Both the position numbers and the translations under genes were made by a program. Below, piece by piece: positions 40,629 to 49,395 of a stretch of 64,000 nt of DNA. Origin of the DNA: Flavisolibacter nicotianae (lineage in GTDB: Bacteria > Bacteroidota > Bacteroidia > Chitinophagales > Chitinophagaceae); the NCBI RefSeq assembly GCF_003628535.1, contig NZ_RBCI01000004.1:558001-622000 (forward strand). The letters run 5' to 3'. Below the pieces are notes generated by a model. That model saw nothing but the letters and a program-made list of their open reading frames with translations. It made no database searches and had not been told where the DNA came from. The stretch's first letter is position 1. Each line of letters starts with the position of its first letter.

Positions 40629-42557
40629 TTAATAATGCCAGCGCACAAAAGCTTCCATTGCCGCATAGTGCGTGAGGCCCAATTGTGCATAAAGCGCTGC
40701 CGTTGCCGCATTGCGCTCTTCGGCACGCTGCCAGAACTCCCTTGCATCGCTTCCCTGGAACGGGACCATGTCTTTTTGCGACTGGTGAATAAAGATCCCA
40801 TATCGCTTTTGCATGACCTGGTCGGGACTCATGGGCACAGCCATTTCAATCTCGTCGATATTCCATTCCTGCCAGGCACCTTTGTAGAGCCACAACCAGC
40901 AATCATCGACCCAGTCGTCCCCGTCTGCCTTGATCCGCCTGAGGGCCTCAAACACAATGTCGAGGCAAACCTTGTGCGTTCCGTGCGGATCGGCCAGGTC
41001 GCCGGCGGCATAGACCTGGTGTGGTTTTACCTCCCGCAACAGGTCGATCGTGAGCTGGATATCCGCTTCTCCCATCGGTGCTTTTTCGATCGTACCGGTT
41101 TCGTAAAAAGGAAGGTTGAGGAAATGAATGCCCTCTTCTTTGATCCCGACATAGCGGCACGTGGCTTTTGCCTCGCAGCGGCGGATCAGTCCCTTGACAC
41201 CGCGAATGAACGGTGTGTCCACCTGGTTGCTTTTTTTCTGGGCAAGGTAGCTGCGCACGTCTTCAAAAATCTTTTCCGACTTATCGCTGTTGATGCCGGC
41301 AATCTCTTCGAAACCGACAGCAAAATCAAGAAAGCGGGTGACAAATTCGTCGGTGACGGCAATGTTGCCGGAGGTTTGATAGGCCACATGCACATCGTGT
41401 CCCTGGTCGTGCAGGCGCTGGAAGGTGCCGCCCATGCTGATGATGTCGTCGTCGGGATGGGGCGAAAAAATGACTACCCGTTTGGGATAGGGTTCAGACC
41501 GTTCGGGGTGGGCCGGGATAGTGGCATTGGGCTTTCCGCCTGGCCAGCCGGTGATGCTGTCCCGGAGCATATAGTAGACTCTCAGGTTGATCTCGTAGGC
41601 ATCGCCTTCTTCTACCAGGAGATCGCCAAGACCAAATTCGTTGTAATCGTTGTTCGTTAAGGAAAGCACCGGCTTGCCGAGTTTCAGTGCCATGTTCACC
41701 ACGGCTTTTTTGATCATCTTCGGTGTCCATGTAATTTCCCCAGTCAGCCAGGGCGATTTGTAGCGGGTGAGTTCGGACGCTGCGGCTTCATCAAGATAAA
41801 ACGAGCAATCGCCATGGGTCTGCAACAGGCTGGCAGGAACGCTTTCGGTGACGTTTTGTTCAACCGCCTTTTGCACCACGGGGGCTTTTGCCGGTCCCCA
41901 GGCCAGGAGGATGATTTTTTTTGCTTTGAGAATGGTGCTGATCCCCATGGTCAGCGCCAGCCGCGGCACTTCGGAGATATTGGCAAATTCGTAGGCGTTT
42001 GCCAGGCGGGTCGAATTTTCCAGGTTGATGAGCCTTGTGCGGGAATGAATGCTCGAACCCGGCTCGTTGAAGCCGATGTGGCCGTTGTTGCCAATACCAA
42101 GGATCTGGAGGTCGATACCTCCGGCATCGTCAATTTGCTTTTCGTAAGCGGCACAATGCTCCTTCACGGATTCCTTGGGCAACTCGCCGTTCGGAATATG
42201 GATATTGGCCGGGTCGATGTCGATGTGCTGAAACAGGTTGCGGTGCATGTAGGTATTGTAACTCTGCCAGGCATCGCGGTCGATCGGGTAATATTCGTCG
42301 AGGTTGAACGTAATGACATTCTGAAAACTGAGACCTTCTTCGCGGTGCATCCGCACCAGTTCCGCATACAGCGATTTAGGCGTTGATCCCGTGGCAAGCC
42401 CTAGCACGCAGGGCTGGCTGGACTGCTGTTTTTGCCGTATCAATTTGGCAATTTCCTTTGCGGCCGCCTGCGATCCTTTCTCAAGCGTCGGGAAAATATG
42501 TACCGGGATTCGTTCAAAAGCATCAATGAGGCTGTTCTCGGAAGATGGGTTCAGCAT
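40629..42557 (-). CDS. nagB: Glucosamine-6-phosphate deaminase fused to a PIG-L-type deacetylase domain
   Basis: The 642-residue chain joins two enzymes. Residues about 15-260 are a NagB domain, which converts GlcN-6-P to Fru-6-P and ammonia, with LGLATGSTPKSLYAELVRMH, TFNLDEYYPID and GIGNNGHIGFNEPGSS. Residues about 370-640 are a PIG-L/LmbE metal-dependent deacetylase-like domain with VVIFSPHPDDDIISMGG and AAGDLADPHGTHKVCLD. The fusion suggests that an acetylated glucosamine derivative is deacetylated and then deaminated by one protein, though the second activity is not proven. It complements MurQ and the kinase at 9-10 kb in amino-sugar salvage. It is monocistronic and cytoplasmic. Confidence 0.9.
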   Translation of the reverse strand: MLNPSSENSLIDAFERIPVHIFPTLEKGSQAAAKEIAKLIRQKQQSSQPCVLGLATGSTPKSLYAELVRMHREEGLSFQNVITFNLDEYYPIDRDAWQSYNTYMHRNLFQHIDIDPANIHIPNGELPKESVKEHCAAYEKQIDDAGGIDLQILGIGNNGHIGFNEPGSSIHSRTRLINLENSTRLANAYEFANISEVPRLALTMGISTILKAKKIILLAWGPAKAPVVQKAVEQNVTESVPASLLQTHGDCSFYLDEAAASELTRYKSPWLTGEITWTPKMIKKAVVNMALKLGKPVLSLTNNDYNEFGLGDLLVEEGDAYEINLRVYYMLRDSITGWPGGKPNATIPAHPERSEPYPKRVVIFSPHPDDDIISMGGTFQRLHDQGHDVHVAYQTSGNIAVTDEFVTRFLDFAVGFEEIAGINSDKSEKIFEDVRSYLAQKKSNQVDTPFIRGVKGLIRRCEAKATCRYVGIKEEGIHFLNLPFYETGTIEKAPMGEADIQLTIDLLREVKPHQVYAAGDLADPHGTHKVCLDIVFEALRRIKADGDDWVDDCWLWLYKGAWQEWNIDEIEMAVPMSPDQVMQKRYGIFIHQSQKDMVPFQGSDAREFWQRAEERNAATAALYAQLGLTHYAAMEAFVRWHY

Positions 42558-42748
42558 GTTGGTCGGTCTGTTTGTTCACGATAAAGATAAAACTGAATGC
42601 TCTACACTCGAACACCAGGGGCTTGCTCCCCTATTCATCTGTTGGCAGCCACACCATTTTAATTGAAAGTAAAGCCGCTCCGACAGGGACTTGAAACGAA
42701 CGGCCTGTCCGTAAATTTATTTCGCTGTCACGGTTGCGTTAGGCCAAC

Positions 42749-42772
42749 AAAAAACCCCGCTTTTGCGGGGCT
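42749..42772 (-). terminator. Rho-independent terminator after the 60-aa hydrophilic gene
   Basis: CCCCGC/GCGGGG with a TTTT loop is followed by six T residues on the minus strand. It lies about 15 bases beyond the stop at 42788. Confidence 0.85.
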
Positions 42773-42787
42773 CCTGTTTTTCATAGC

Positions 42788-42970
42788 CTAATCATTTTTG
42801 ACTTTTTTCCGGTCGTGCTTTACGTCTTTTTGATTATGCGTGATATCGTCTCCTTTGGTCTCCTGTTCTTCGTTTTTCCGACTGTCAAGGTCATCGCGGT
42901 TTTGGGGTACCGGGCGGTGACCTGCCATCTGTTTGTTCTGCATGTTTGATTGATCTCTACTGCTTTTCAT
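42788..42970 (-). CDS. Small hydrophilic protein, 60 residues
   Basis: The product is strongly charged and disordered-looking. It begins MKSSRDQSNMQNKQMAGHRP and ends DVKHDRKKVKND, with many Asp, Lys, Arg, Gln and Asn residues. An internal ATG nine codons in is an alternative start. It shares the style of the four small proteins at 12390-13401 (RPVPQNRDDLDSRKNEEQ), although no clear sequence copy is seen. A terminator follows directly, and the amine oxidase stop lies 59 bases upstream, so it may be the last gene of that unit. Function is unknown. Confidence 0.6.
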   Translation of the reverse strand: MKSSRDQSNMQNKQMAGHRPVPQNRDDLDSRKNEEQETKGDDITHNQKDVKHDRKKVKND

Positions 42971-43028
42971 AACCACAATTTTCTTACACCAACAGAAAAA
43001 CCGTACCATTCTTCCTGCAACAGGCCGC

Positions 43029-44318
43029 TTATGCCGGAAATGAGGCGATCAGGAGCCGGGCCGTTTCCCTTCCGCTGACAAGGGCGCCTTCCACCGTGCC
43101 GATTTGCGGACCGGGATGCAAGCCTTCGCCGGCAAAAAATACGGTTTCCTCCACCGGTTGCTGAAGTGTTTTAATCAGGTCATGCCCATTCACCACTTCG
43201 TAAGCGTACGCACCACAGAAATGCGGATCGGCCGACCAGTTGTAAACCTCGATCCCCGTGCAATGTTTCGACAGGTAAGCGGGATCGAGCGAAAAGATCC
43301 TGGTGAGTGATTCCAGTGCTTTTCGTGTAATTTCTTCCTTGTCTAGAAGCTGCAGTTGTTCGGCCCTCGGACCACCCAGCCAGCCTACCAGCATAGCCTC
43401 TTTCTTTGGATGATGAGTCCACCAGGTGGGAATGGCTTCTGTTGAAAAAAGAAAATTCAGGTCGGAAAGGTCTTGGCCGCCGGTGATCGAACGCTCCTTC
43501 CAAAAAGACCGGTCGAATTGTACGACTATTTTAATCACATGTCCATACCCTAATTGCTGCACCGCTTTTTTAACCGCGGGCAAAGCGGGGAAAAACGTAA
43601 TGCCCGCATTTTTTAAGACACCGATGGAGACCGTGATCAACACCCTGGCTGCTGCAAATGTTCCGGTTTCTGTGATGGCAACGGCTTTTCCTTTTTTCCA
43701 TTGCAATTGCGTAACGGGACTCGAAAAAAAGAACTGCACCCCCCGATGCCGGCATTCGTTTTCAAGATAGGCCACCAGGCGATGATAGCTTCCCTCGACC
43801 CGGTACTGCTCTTCTTCGCCGCTGGTCAATTCCTCGCACAGGGCCCTTGTGCTGGCCTTTTCTGTGTCTGCGGCATAATAGCCTTCCACGTAATTTTTCA
43901 GGCTGAAGCGCAGGTCGCTGTAGTGCTCCCCCGCCAGGTCGTCGCGCAGAAACCGTGCAACGGGTTTGTCTTTTTCCAGGGATTGAAATTTTTTTTCCAA
44001 CTCGTCTTCATCTTCTATAAAATCAGCCTGTTCCTGCAGCCGGCCGTCTTTGTGCTGCCAAACGCTCCCTTTTACGGGGACCGTTTTTATACGGGCTTTT
44101 TTAAAAAGTTCTTTTGTCACGGGAAGATCGCCGTGTACAAACTCGGCCCCCAGCTCCAGCCAGCGTCCATTTTTTTCCACCGAGTGGATGCGGCCGCCGG
44201 GCCTTGCCTTGGCTTCGAGAACGGCGACCTTACGGCCCGTGAGGGCGATTTCAAGCGCTGCCAGCAGGCCGGCCGCGCCGGCACCAATCACCAGTGCATC
44301 GAACGAAAGATTTTCCAT
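43029..44318 (-). CDS. FAD-dependent amine oxidase
   Basis: The 429-residue protein is a flavin monoamine-oxidase-type enzyme. The N-terminal FAD loop is VIGAGAAGLLAALEIALTGR and the second motif is VLEAKARPGGRIHSVEK. WLELGAEFVHGDLP matches the substrate entrance. The C-terminal block PVEETVFFAGEGLHPGPQIG and TVEGALVSGRETARLLI contacts FAD. No signal peptide is present, so it is probably cytoplasmic. The amine substrate is unknown; polyamine and tryptophan oxidases share this pattern. It could be co-transcribed with the 60-aa gene downstream. Confidence 0.87.
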   Translation of the reverse strand: MENLSFDALVIGAGAAGLLAALEIALTGRKVAVLEAKARPGGRIHSVEKNGRWLELGAEFVHGDLPVTKELFKKARIKTVPVKGSVWQHKDGRLQEQADFIEDEDELEKKFQSLEKDKPVARFLRDDLAGEHYSDLRFSLKNYVEGYYAADTEKASTRALCEELTSGEEEQYRVEGSYHRLVAYLENECRHRGVQFFFSSPVTQLQWKKGKAVAITETGTFAAARVLITVSIGVLKNAGITFFPALPAVKKAVQQLGYGHVIKIVVQFDRSFWKERSITGGQDLSDLNFLFSTEAIPTWWTHHPKKEAMLVGWLGGPRAEQLQLLDKEEITRKALESLTRIFSLDPAYLSKHCTGIEVYNWSADPHFCGAYAYEVVNGHDLIKTLQQPVEETVFFAGEGLHPGPQIGTVEGALVSGRETARLLIASFPA

Positions 44319-44364
44319 ATTCCATCTCTCCTACAATTTTCATCCCACCCAAGTCTGAAAATGA

Positions 44365-44389
44365 GAAAAGGGTTGCTTATGGCAACCCT
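44365..44389 (-). terminator. Weak terminator after the DUF6249 gene
   Basis: AGGGTTGC/GCAACCCT with a five-base loop is followed on the minus strand by CTTTTCTC. The T run is short, so termination may be partial. It sits between the DUF6249 and amine oxidase genes. Confidence 0.55.
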
Positions 44390-44413
44390 GCATTTGGTTT
44401 GGTTGTTTCTTTC

Positions 44414-44821
44414 TCAGACTTCCTGGTTCCGGGTCACCGTGGTTTCCCGTGTGTGCTGGTAGTCCCGTTGATTTTGGTATTCGCGGGTGTTATCGTATTC
44501 CTTTTTTTCCATGGCGTAAGAGCCAACGAGTCCCAGGCCGCCGCCGATGGCAATCAGTGAAAAGTAGATGGCTTCGTTGTCATGACCGCCCATGTTTTTG
44601 GATATGATGAAAGCCAGGAGCAGTCCCAGGCCTGCGCCCAGGAAAAGCAATCCGGTTTTAAGACTGCGGAACGGAGCCGGCAGGTTGGCGTAACGTTTCG
44701 GGTTCATGCCTTTTTCAATCATGGCCATGTTTTCGCGGGTGCGGAGGTAAATGATACCGAAAATCATGGCAAAAGCGCCCAGGGGAACCAAGATCGGGAT
44801 TAAAATTTCTGCGTTGTGCAT
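44414..44821 (-). CDS. DUF6249 small membrane protein
   Basis: The 135-residue protein has three hydrophobic segments: ILIPILVPLGAFAMIFGIIY, LKTGLLFLGAGLGLLLAFII and AIYFSLIAIGGGLGLVGSYA. A hydrophilic, Arg/Thr/Gln-rich C-terminal tail begins KKEYDNTREYQNQRDYQ. The segment RTRENMAMIEKGMNPKRY after helix 1 is the family landmark. I chose the ATG at 44821 because the residues upstream look non-coding. It is divergent from an ECF sigma factor gene across a 425-base region. In Bacteroidota such proteins often accompany sigma-factor operons, but the role is unknown. Confidence 0.75.
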   Translation of the reverse strand: MHNAEILIPILVPLGAFAMIFGIIYLRTRENMAMIEKGMNPKRYANLPAPFRSLKTGLLFLGAGLGLLLAFIISKNMGGHDNEAIYFSLIAIGGGLGLVGSYAMEKKEYDNTREYQNQRDYQHTRETTVTRNQEV

Positions 44822-44992
44822 AAAGTCAGTTTTATAAGTATGAAGGTTTTTGATTTTCCAGCCTTTTTCGATGGCTTCAAACAATCTGACGACATGTTTT
44901 GTATTCCGGTTACAGATCGTTCGAAAAATTTTCCAAAGAACTGGTTCTGAACATAGGACGACAGGTGTTTCGGCGAGGTTACAGGGAGGAGT

Positions 44993-45197
44993 TGGATATT
45001 AGGATATTGAGATATTGGGATATTAGATATAATGCTCAAAATGATGCAAGTTGACTGTTTTACAAAAAGACAGTCTTTTGTTTTTTAGAATATCGCCCGG
45101 AAAGGACAATTCTGAACTTGCCGCCAGTTTACCAAATATCCAATATCCAATATCAAATATCTAATTCTCAATATCCCGGTCTCCCAATATCTCAATA
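44993..45197. repeat. Paired AT-rich arrays forming an inverted repeat
   Basis: About 40 bases at 44993-45031 repeat GGATATT/GATATTGA units, and 45131-45197 repeats their reverse complements (CAATATC, AATATCTC). An exact 16-base pair, TATTGAGATATTGGGA at 45005-45020 with its mirror at 45182-45197, gives a long potential cruciform or hairpin with 161 bases between. It lies in the 425-base gap upstream of the ECF sigma gene and its divergent neighbour. A related shorter block occurs at 51704-51731. Confidence 0.7.
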
Positions 45198-45246
45198 CCT
45201 TCCCACCCTGTAACCAACACCAATTACCCGACGTCTTATCAGAGGA

Positions 45247-45828
45247 ATGCATGCCAAAACACCCGATAATGAACTGATCCAGGATGTGCTGCAAGGCAAC
45301 ACGGCCGCTTATGCGGAGCTGGTGGAGCGTTACCGGTCCTTTGTCTTTACCATTGCGCTGCGCTACATCAACAGTCGTGAAGACGCAGAGGAAGTGTCGC
45401 AGGATATTTTCGTGAAGGCATTCCGGTCGCTGGCCGATTTCAAGGGCGCCTCCAAGTTCAGCACCTGGCTGTATACCATCACCACCACCACCTGTCTTTC
45501 GTTTTTGCGGAAGAAAAAACTGGCGGTGCAGTCGCTGGATAATGAACATGTGTTTGCCGTGGCAGAAAATGTAGACGGGGGGATGAGCGCCAACCAGGTC
45601 GAACAAAAAAGCCGGGTACAGATGGTGAACGAGGCCATCCGGATGCTGAGCCCCGAGGATTCGCAGGTGATCACCCTGTTTTACAAGGGCGAACAAACCC
45701 TCGAAGAAATTGCGCAGATCATAGGCAAAGAACCCAATGCGGTGAAGGTGCAGTTGCACAGGGCCCGCACACGACTAAAAGAAAAAATGACGAAACATTT
45801 TTCCGCTGAAGTAAGAGATATTTATTAA
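45247..45828 (+). CDS. ECF RNA polymerase sigma factor
   Basis: The 193-residue protein is a group-4 sigma factor. Region 2 runs about residues 15-90, with ELVERYRSFVFTIALRYIN, then DAEEVSQDIFVKAFRSLADF (region 2.2/2.3). FSTWLYTITTTTCLSFLRKK recognises the -10-type element. Region 4 at about 130-185 has MLSPEDSQVITLFYKGEQTL and the helix-turn-helix EEIAQIIGKEPNAVKVQLHR. A membrane protein gene starts 18 bases downstream and is the likely anti-sigma partner. The long upstream region with inverted repeats could hold an autoregulated promoter. Confidence 0.92.
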   Translation: MHAKTPDNELIQDVLQGNTAAYAELVERYRSFVFTIALRYINSREDAEEVSQDIFVKAFRSLADFKGASKFSTWLYTITTTTCLSFLRKKKLAVQSLDNEHVFAVAENVDGGMSANQVEQKSRVQMVNEAIRMLSPEDSQVITLFYKGEQTLEEIAQIIGKEPNAVKVQLHRARTRLKEKMTKHFSAEVRDIY

Positions 45829-45846
45829 CACGCAAAACCCGGATTT

Positions 45847-46380
45847 ATGGACATCAATCCTTTGCATAACGGAATGGAACATAGCGACGACATGGAGCTG
45901 CGGCTTTGGGAATACATCGATGGCCTCAGCCAGGAACCTTCTGTGATTGAACGGCTGATTGCCGAAAACGCGGAGTGGAGGGCCAAATATGCCGAGTTGA
46001 TGGAGGTGCATCAATTGGTGCAGTCCACCGCGCTGGAAGAGCCTTCACTGCGTTTTACCAAAAACGTAATGGAAGAAATTGCGAGACTGCAGATTGCGCC
46101 GGCAACCAAACAATACATCAATACAAAGATCATCTGGGGCATTGCCGCCTTTTTCCTGACTGTAATTGTAGGCTTTCTGGTTTATGGCTTTGCACAGGTC
46201 GACTGGTCGGCAGGCAACAGCAACGGTAACCCGATGGGCGTTGATTTCACGAGTGTGGATTACGGCAAAATGTTCAACAATACCTTCGTCAATCTTTTTA
46301 TGATGGCTAATGTGATCCTTGGCCTGATGCTGCTCGATCGCTTCCTGAACATGAAGCGCAAAAAAATGCTGGAACGCTGA
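45847..46380 (+). CDS. Probable membrane anti-sigma factor
   Basis: The 177-residue protein follows the sigma gene by 18 bases. Its N-terminal ~80 residues are cytoplasmic and helical (DMELRLWEYIDGLSQEPSVI, AENAEWRAKYAELMEVHQLV), like sigma-binding domains. It has no HxxxCxxC zinc motif, so it would belong to the zinc-free group. Two membrane segments follow, IIWGIAAFFLTVIVGFLVYG and NTFVNLFMMANVILGLMLLL-like, ending in a basic KRKKMLER tail. The anti-sigma role is inferred from position and topology; no contact residues are diagnostic. Confidence 0.7.
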   Translation: MDINPLHNGMEHSDDMELRLWEYIDGLSQEPSVIERLIAENAEWRAKYAELMEVHQLVQSTALEEPSLRFTKNVMEEIARLQIAPATKQYINTKIIWGIAAFFLTVIVGFLVYGFAQVDWSAGNSNGNPMGVDFTSVDYGKMFNNTFVNLFMMANVILGLMLLDRFLNMKRKKMLER

Positions 46381-46693
46381 TGATGGCCAGAGACGCCCAA
46401 TCAGGACTTCTTTCTAAATCATCAAACAGGTCACCGCTAAACGATCTCCCGCAATGACAAGTGGCTGCAGCCGCTAAAATATTCTTTGCAGACAGCTGGT
46501 GGATGACAGCGAAACGACCAAAACTGTCACCTGCCTGCTGTCATCTGCCATTCATTCTCCATCGTCGTTTCCCGCCTCCGGAACCGTGTTAATTAAAGTT
46601 AAGTCTTTGCCCCGCTTGATTTTAACAAAACCGACTGTTGTAATTTCCGAGCTTTATTTTGAAACAAATTTTCCTAAAAACAAACAAACAGGC
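46381..46693. other. Intergenic region with a candidate promoter
   Basis: No gene is seen in these 313 bases. A TATTTTG string at 46655-46661 lies about 33 bases before the metalloprotease ATG and resembles a shortened -7 element (TAnTTTG). An in-frame extension of the metalloprotease frame to 46499 crosses it and is judged non-coding. Confidence 0.5.
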
Positions 46694-49258
46694 ATGAACC
46701 GTCACTTCGCTGTTGCCATGGCAACAGGCTTTTTATTGACCAGTGCTGCAGGATTTGCCCAACAAACTCCGCCACCCACTACACCGCCCACTAATGGAAC
46801 AGCCACTCCCGGTAATTTTCCCGGCCGGGCAGGCATGAACCAAAACACCGGCCCCAAGCCTTATGCGGATGTCATTACCGCAAAAGCCAAAACAGACAAA
46901 GGACTTTTTACCACGCACAAGGTGGACGACAAGTATTATTTTGAAATTCCCGATTCGCTGCTCGGAAGAGAAATCCTGGTGGTGAACCGGATTTCCAAGG
47001 CACCAACAGGGCCACGTGCCGGCTTTTTGGGCTATGCCGGAGACCAGATCGGTGAAAATGTGATCTCCTTCGAAAAAGGCCCCAACAACAAACTTTTCCT
47101 TCGCAGCAATTCGTTTGACGAAGCCGGCCGCGACTCGGCCGGGATGTACAATGCCGTGCGCAATTCCAACGTACAGCCCATTGTTGCTTCGTTCGACATT
47201 AAAGCCTTTGCCAAAGACTCCGTTACGAATGCAAAAGGAACCGTGATCGATGTAACCGACTACCTAATGGGAGACAACGACATCCTGTTTTTTGATGGCA
47301 GCATTAAACGGGCACTTGGCCTGACCGGTTTCCAACGCGAAACGTCTTACGTCAACGATGTTAACTCTTATCCAACCAACATCGAGATCAAAACGGTAAA
47401 GACTTATATGCGCACACCCACACCAGCCGGTGGCGGCATGACCATTTCGTTTGGTCCTGTTGCCGGTGGCGCACCGTCAACCTTTGAGCTGAACAGCTCC
47501 ATGATCCTCCTGCCAAAAGAACCCATGAAGCCGCGGTATTTTGATCCGCGGGTTGGATTCTTTGCCACCTCTTACACCGACTTTGACGCCAATCCGCAGG
47601 GCATCGAAAAGATCCGGATGGTGACCCGCTGGCGCCTTGAGCCGAAGCCGGAGGATGTGGAAAAATACAAACGCGGCGAACTGGTAGAGCCGGCCCGGCA
47701 GATTGTGTATTACATCGACCCGGCGACGCCAAAAAAATGGGTTCCTTACCTGATCCAGGGTGTGAACGACTGGCAGAAGGCTTTTGAAAAAGCCGGCTTT
47801 AAAAATGCCATCGTTGCAAAGCTGGCACCAACCAACGACCCCTCCTGGAGCCTGGAAGATGCCCGCCACTCGGCAATTGTGTACAAGCCATCGGACGTGC
47901 CAAACGCCCAGGGACCGCACGTACACGATCCCCGCAGCGGCGAGATCCTCGAATCGCATATCAACTGGTTTCACAACGTGATGAGCCTTGTCCGCGACTG
48001 GTACATGATCCAGACCGCGGCCGTCGACCCCCGTGCCCGCCAGTTGCAATTCCCTGATTCGCTGATGGGTGAACTTATTCGCTTTGTGTCGTCGCACGAA
48101 GTGGGTCATACACTTGGGCTGCGTCACAACTTCGGATCTTCTTCTACCGTGCCGGTAGAAAACCTGCGCAACAAAGCCTGGGTGGAAGCCAATGGCCATA
48201 CGCCGTCGATCATGGATTATGCCCGCTTTAACTACGTTGCCCAGCCCGAAGACAAGATCTCGGAAAAGGGACTGTTTCCCCGCATCGGCGACTACGATAC
48301 CTGGGCGATCGAATGGGGTTACAAATGGATGCCGGACTACAAAACAGCACAGGATGAAGTGCCGGCCCTCAATAAGCTGACATCGGAAAAAATGAAGAAC
48401 AAACGCCTGTGGTTTGGTACCGAAGTGGATCCCGATGATCCCCGTGCACAAAACGAAGACCTGGGCGACAACGCGATGAAGGCAAGCGCCTATGGCATCA
48501 AGAACCTCCAGCGCATCGTGGTGAAGCTGCCGGAGTGGACCAAGGAAGCCAACCGCGATTACACGAGCCTGAACCAGATCTACACGCAGTTGACCGGGCA
48601 GTTTACGCGTTATATGGGCCACGTGTCCAAAAACATCGGCGGTATTCAAACCACGCCGAAAATGCAGGAAGAAGGCGGCGTGGTCGTAGAGTTTACGTCG
48701 AAGGCCAGGCAGAAAGAAGCGATGCAGTTCCTGCAGACCCAGTTGTTTACCACGCCTACCTGGCTGGTACAACCGAAAATTGCCAACCTCACCGGCGCTA
48801 ATGCCATGACAACGATTTTGGGAATCCAAAACAGTGTGCTGGGTCGCTTGCTGAGCAATAACACCTTCAACAAGATGTTCCGGGCAGAAGCCAGCGGTGA
48901 AAAAAATGTGTACACCGCTACGGAAATGGTAACCGATCTGCGCAAAGGAATCTGGAGCGAGCTGGCTTCACACAAAGCTATCGATATTTACCGCCGCAAC
49001 CTGCAAAAAGCCTATGTTGAGCAATTGGTTGGCAACCTGAAATCTGACGGTCCGGCCATCACGATTTCGGCAGGCCGCGGTTTCGTCCTGCCCTCCGACT
49101 ATAGCAAAACAACGGATGCGATCTCTATTGCAAAAGCGCAGTTGCGCATTCTGCAAAGCGAGATCCGTGCTGCGCTGCCTGCCTATAAAGACGGCGCCAG
49201 CCGTGCCCATTTGCTGGATGTGAACGACCGGATCGCACAGGTGCTGGATCCGAAATAA
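46694..49258 (+). CDS. Secreted zinc metalloprotease (DUF5117/DUF5118 type)
   Basis: The 854-residue product starts MNRHFAVAMATGFLLTSAAG, a signal peptide cut near FAQQ. The zinc site is HEVGHTLGLRHN, with H468 and E469 in an HExxHxxGxxH motif, followed by a PSIMDYARFNYV methionine turn. This is the metzincin-like arrangement. The N-terminal region (FTTHKVDDKYYFEIPDSLLG, REILVVNRIS) matches the DUF5118/5117 part, and the C-terminal 300 residues are helical. An internal repeat-rich Pro/Thr stretch follows the signal. Probably periplasmic or outer-membrane-associated. Substrates are unknown. A strong terminator follows. Confidence 0.9.
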   Translation: MNRHFAVAMATGFLLTSAAGFAQQTPPPTTPPTNGTATPGNFPGRAGMNQNTGPKPYADVITAKAKTDKGLFTTHKVDDKYYFEIPDSLLGREILVVNRISKAPTGPRAGFLGYAGDQIGENVISFEKGPNNKLFLRSNSFDEAGRDSAGMYNAVRNSNVQPIVASFDIKAFAKDSVTNAKGTVIDVTDYLMGDNDILFFDGSIKRALGLTGFQRETSYVNDVNSYPTNIEIKTVKTYMRTPTPAGGGMTISFGPVAGGAPSTFELNSSMILLPKEPMKPRYFDPRVGFFATSYTDFDANPQGIEKIRMVTRWRLEPKPEDVEKYKRGELVEPARQIVYYIDPATPKKWVPYLIQGVNDWQKAFEKAGFKNAIVAKLAPTNDPSWSLEDARHSAIVYKPSDVPNAQGPHVHDPRSGEILESHINWFHNVMSLVRDWYMIQTAAVDPRARQLQFPDSLMGELIRFVSSHEVGHTLGLRHNFGSSSTVPVENLRNKAWVEANGHTPSIMDYARFNYVAQPEDKISEKGLFPRIGDYDTWAIEWGYKWMPDYKTAQDEVPALNKLTSEKMKNKRLWFGTEVDPDDPRAQNEDLGDNAMKASAYGIKNLQRIVVKLPEWTKEANRDYTSLNQIYTQLTGQFTRYMGHVSKNIGGIQTTPKMQEEGGVVVEFTSKARQKEAMQFLQTQLFTTPTWLVQPKIANLTGANAMTTILGIQNSVLGRLLSNNTFNKMFRAEASGEKNVYTATEMVTDLRKGIWSELASHKAIDIYRRNLQKAYVEQLVGNLKSDGPAITISAGRGFVLPSDYSKTTDAISIAKAQLRILQSEIRAALPAYKDGASRAHLLDVNDRIAQVLDPK

Positions 49259-49274
49259 AACCTCATTTTTTCAA

Positions 49275-49305
49275 AAAAAGCTCCCTGCAACAGGGAGCTT
49301 TTTTT
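49275..49305. terminator. Strong terminator after the metalloprotease gene
   Basis: AAAAAGCTCCCTG/CAGGGAGCTTTTT with a CAA loop and a seven-T run lies 16 bases after the stop codon. The stem is symmetric enough to work in both directions. Confidence 0.88.
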
Positions 49306-49395
49306 GTTGGCTGCAAGGCCTGCACCCATGTTTACAGAAAAACAAAATCGTTCCTGAACAAACCCGTAAATTCAAAACGTTTTCAACACACAACC

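Noticed and set aside
40575-41660. Plus-strand open frame (361 codons) across the nagB fusion gene
   Set aside because: Antisense to the PIG-L half, no recognisable motif, no promoter or start context.
42050-42110. NagB motif GIGNNGH read as loss of the catalytic Asp of E. coli NagB
   Set aside because: As far as I recall, Asn at that position is common in many active NagB proteins of other lineages, so it is not a defect.
47477-48829. Minus-strand open frame (450 codons) across the metalloprotease
   Set aside because: It is the mirror of the zinc protease gene, which has a signal peptide, HExxHxxGxxH and a terminator.
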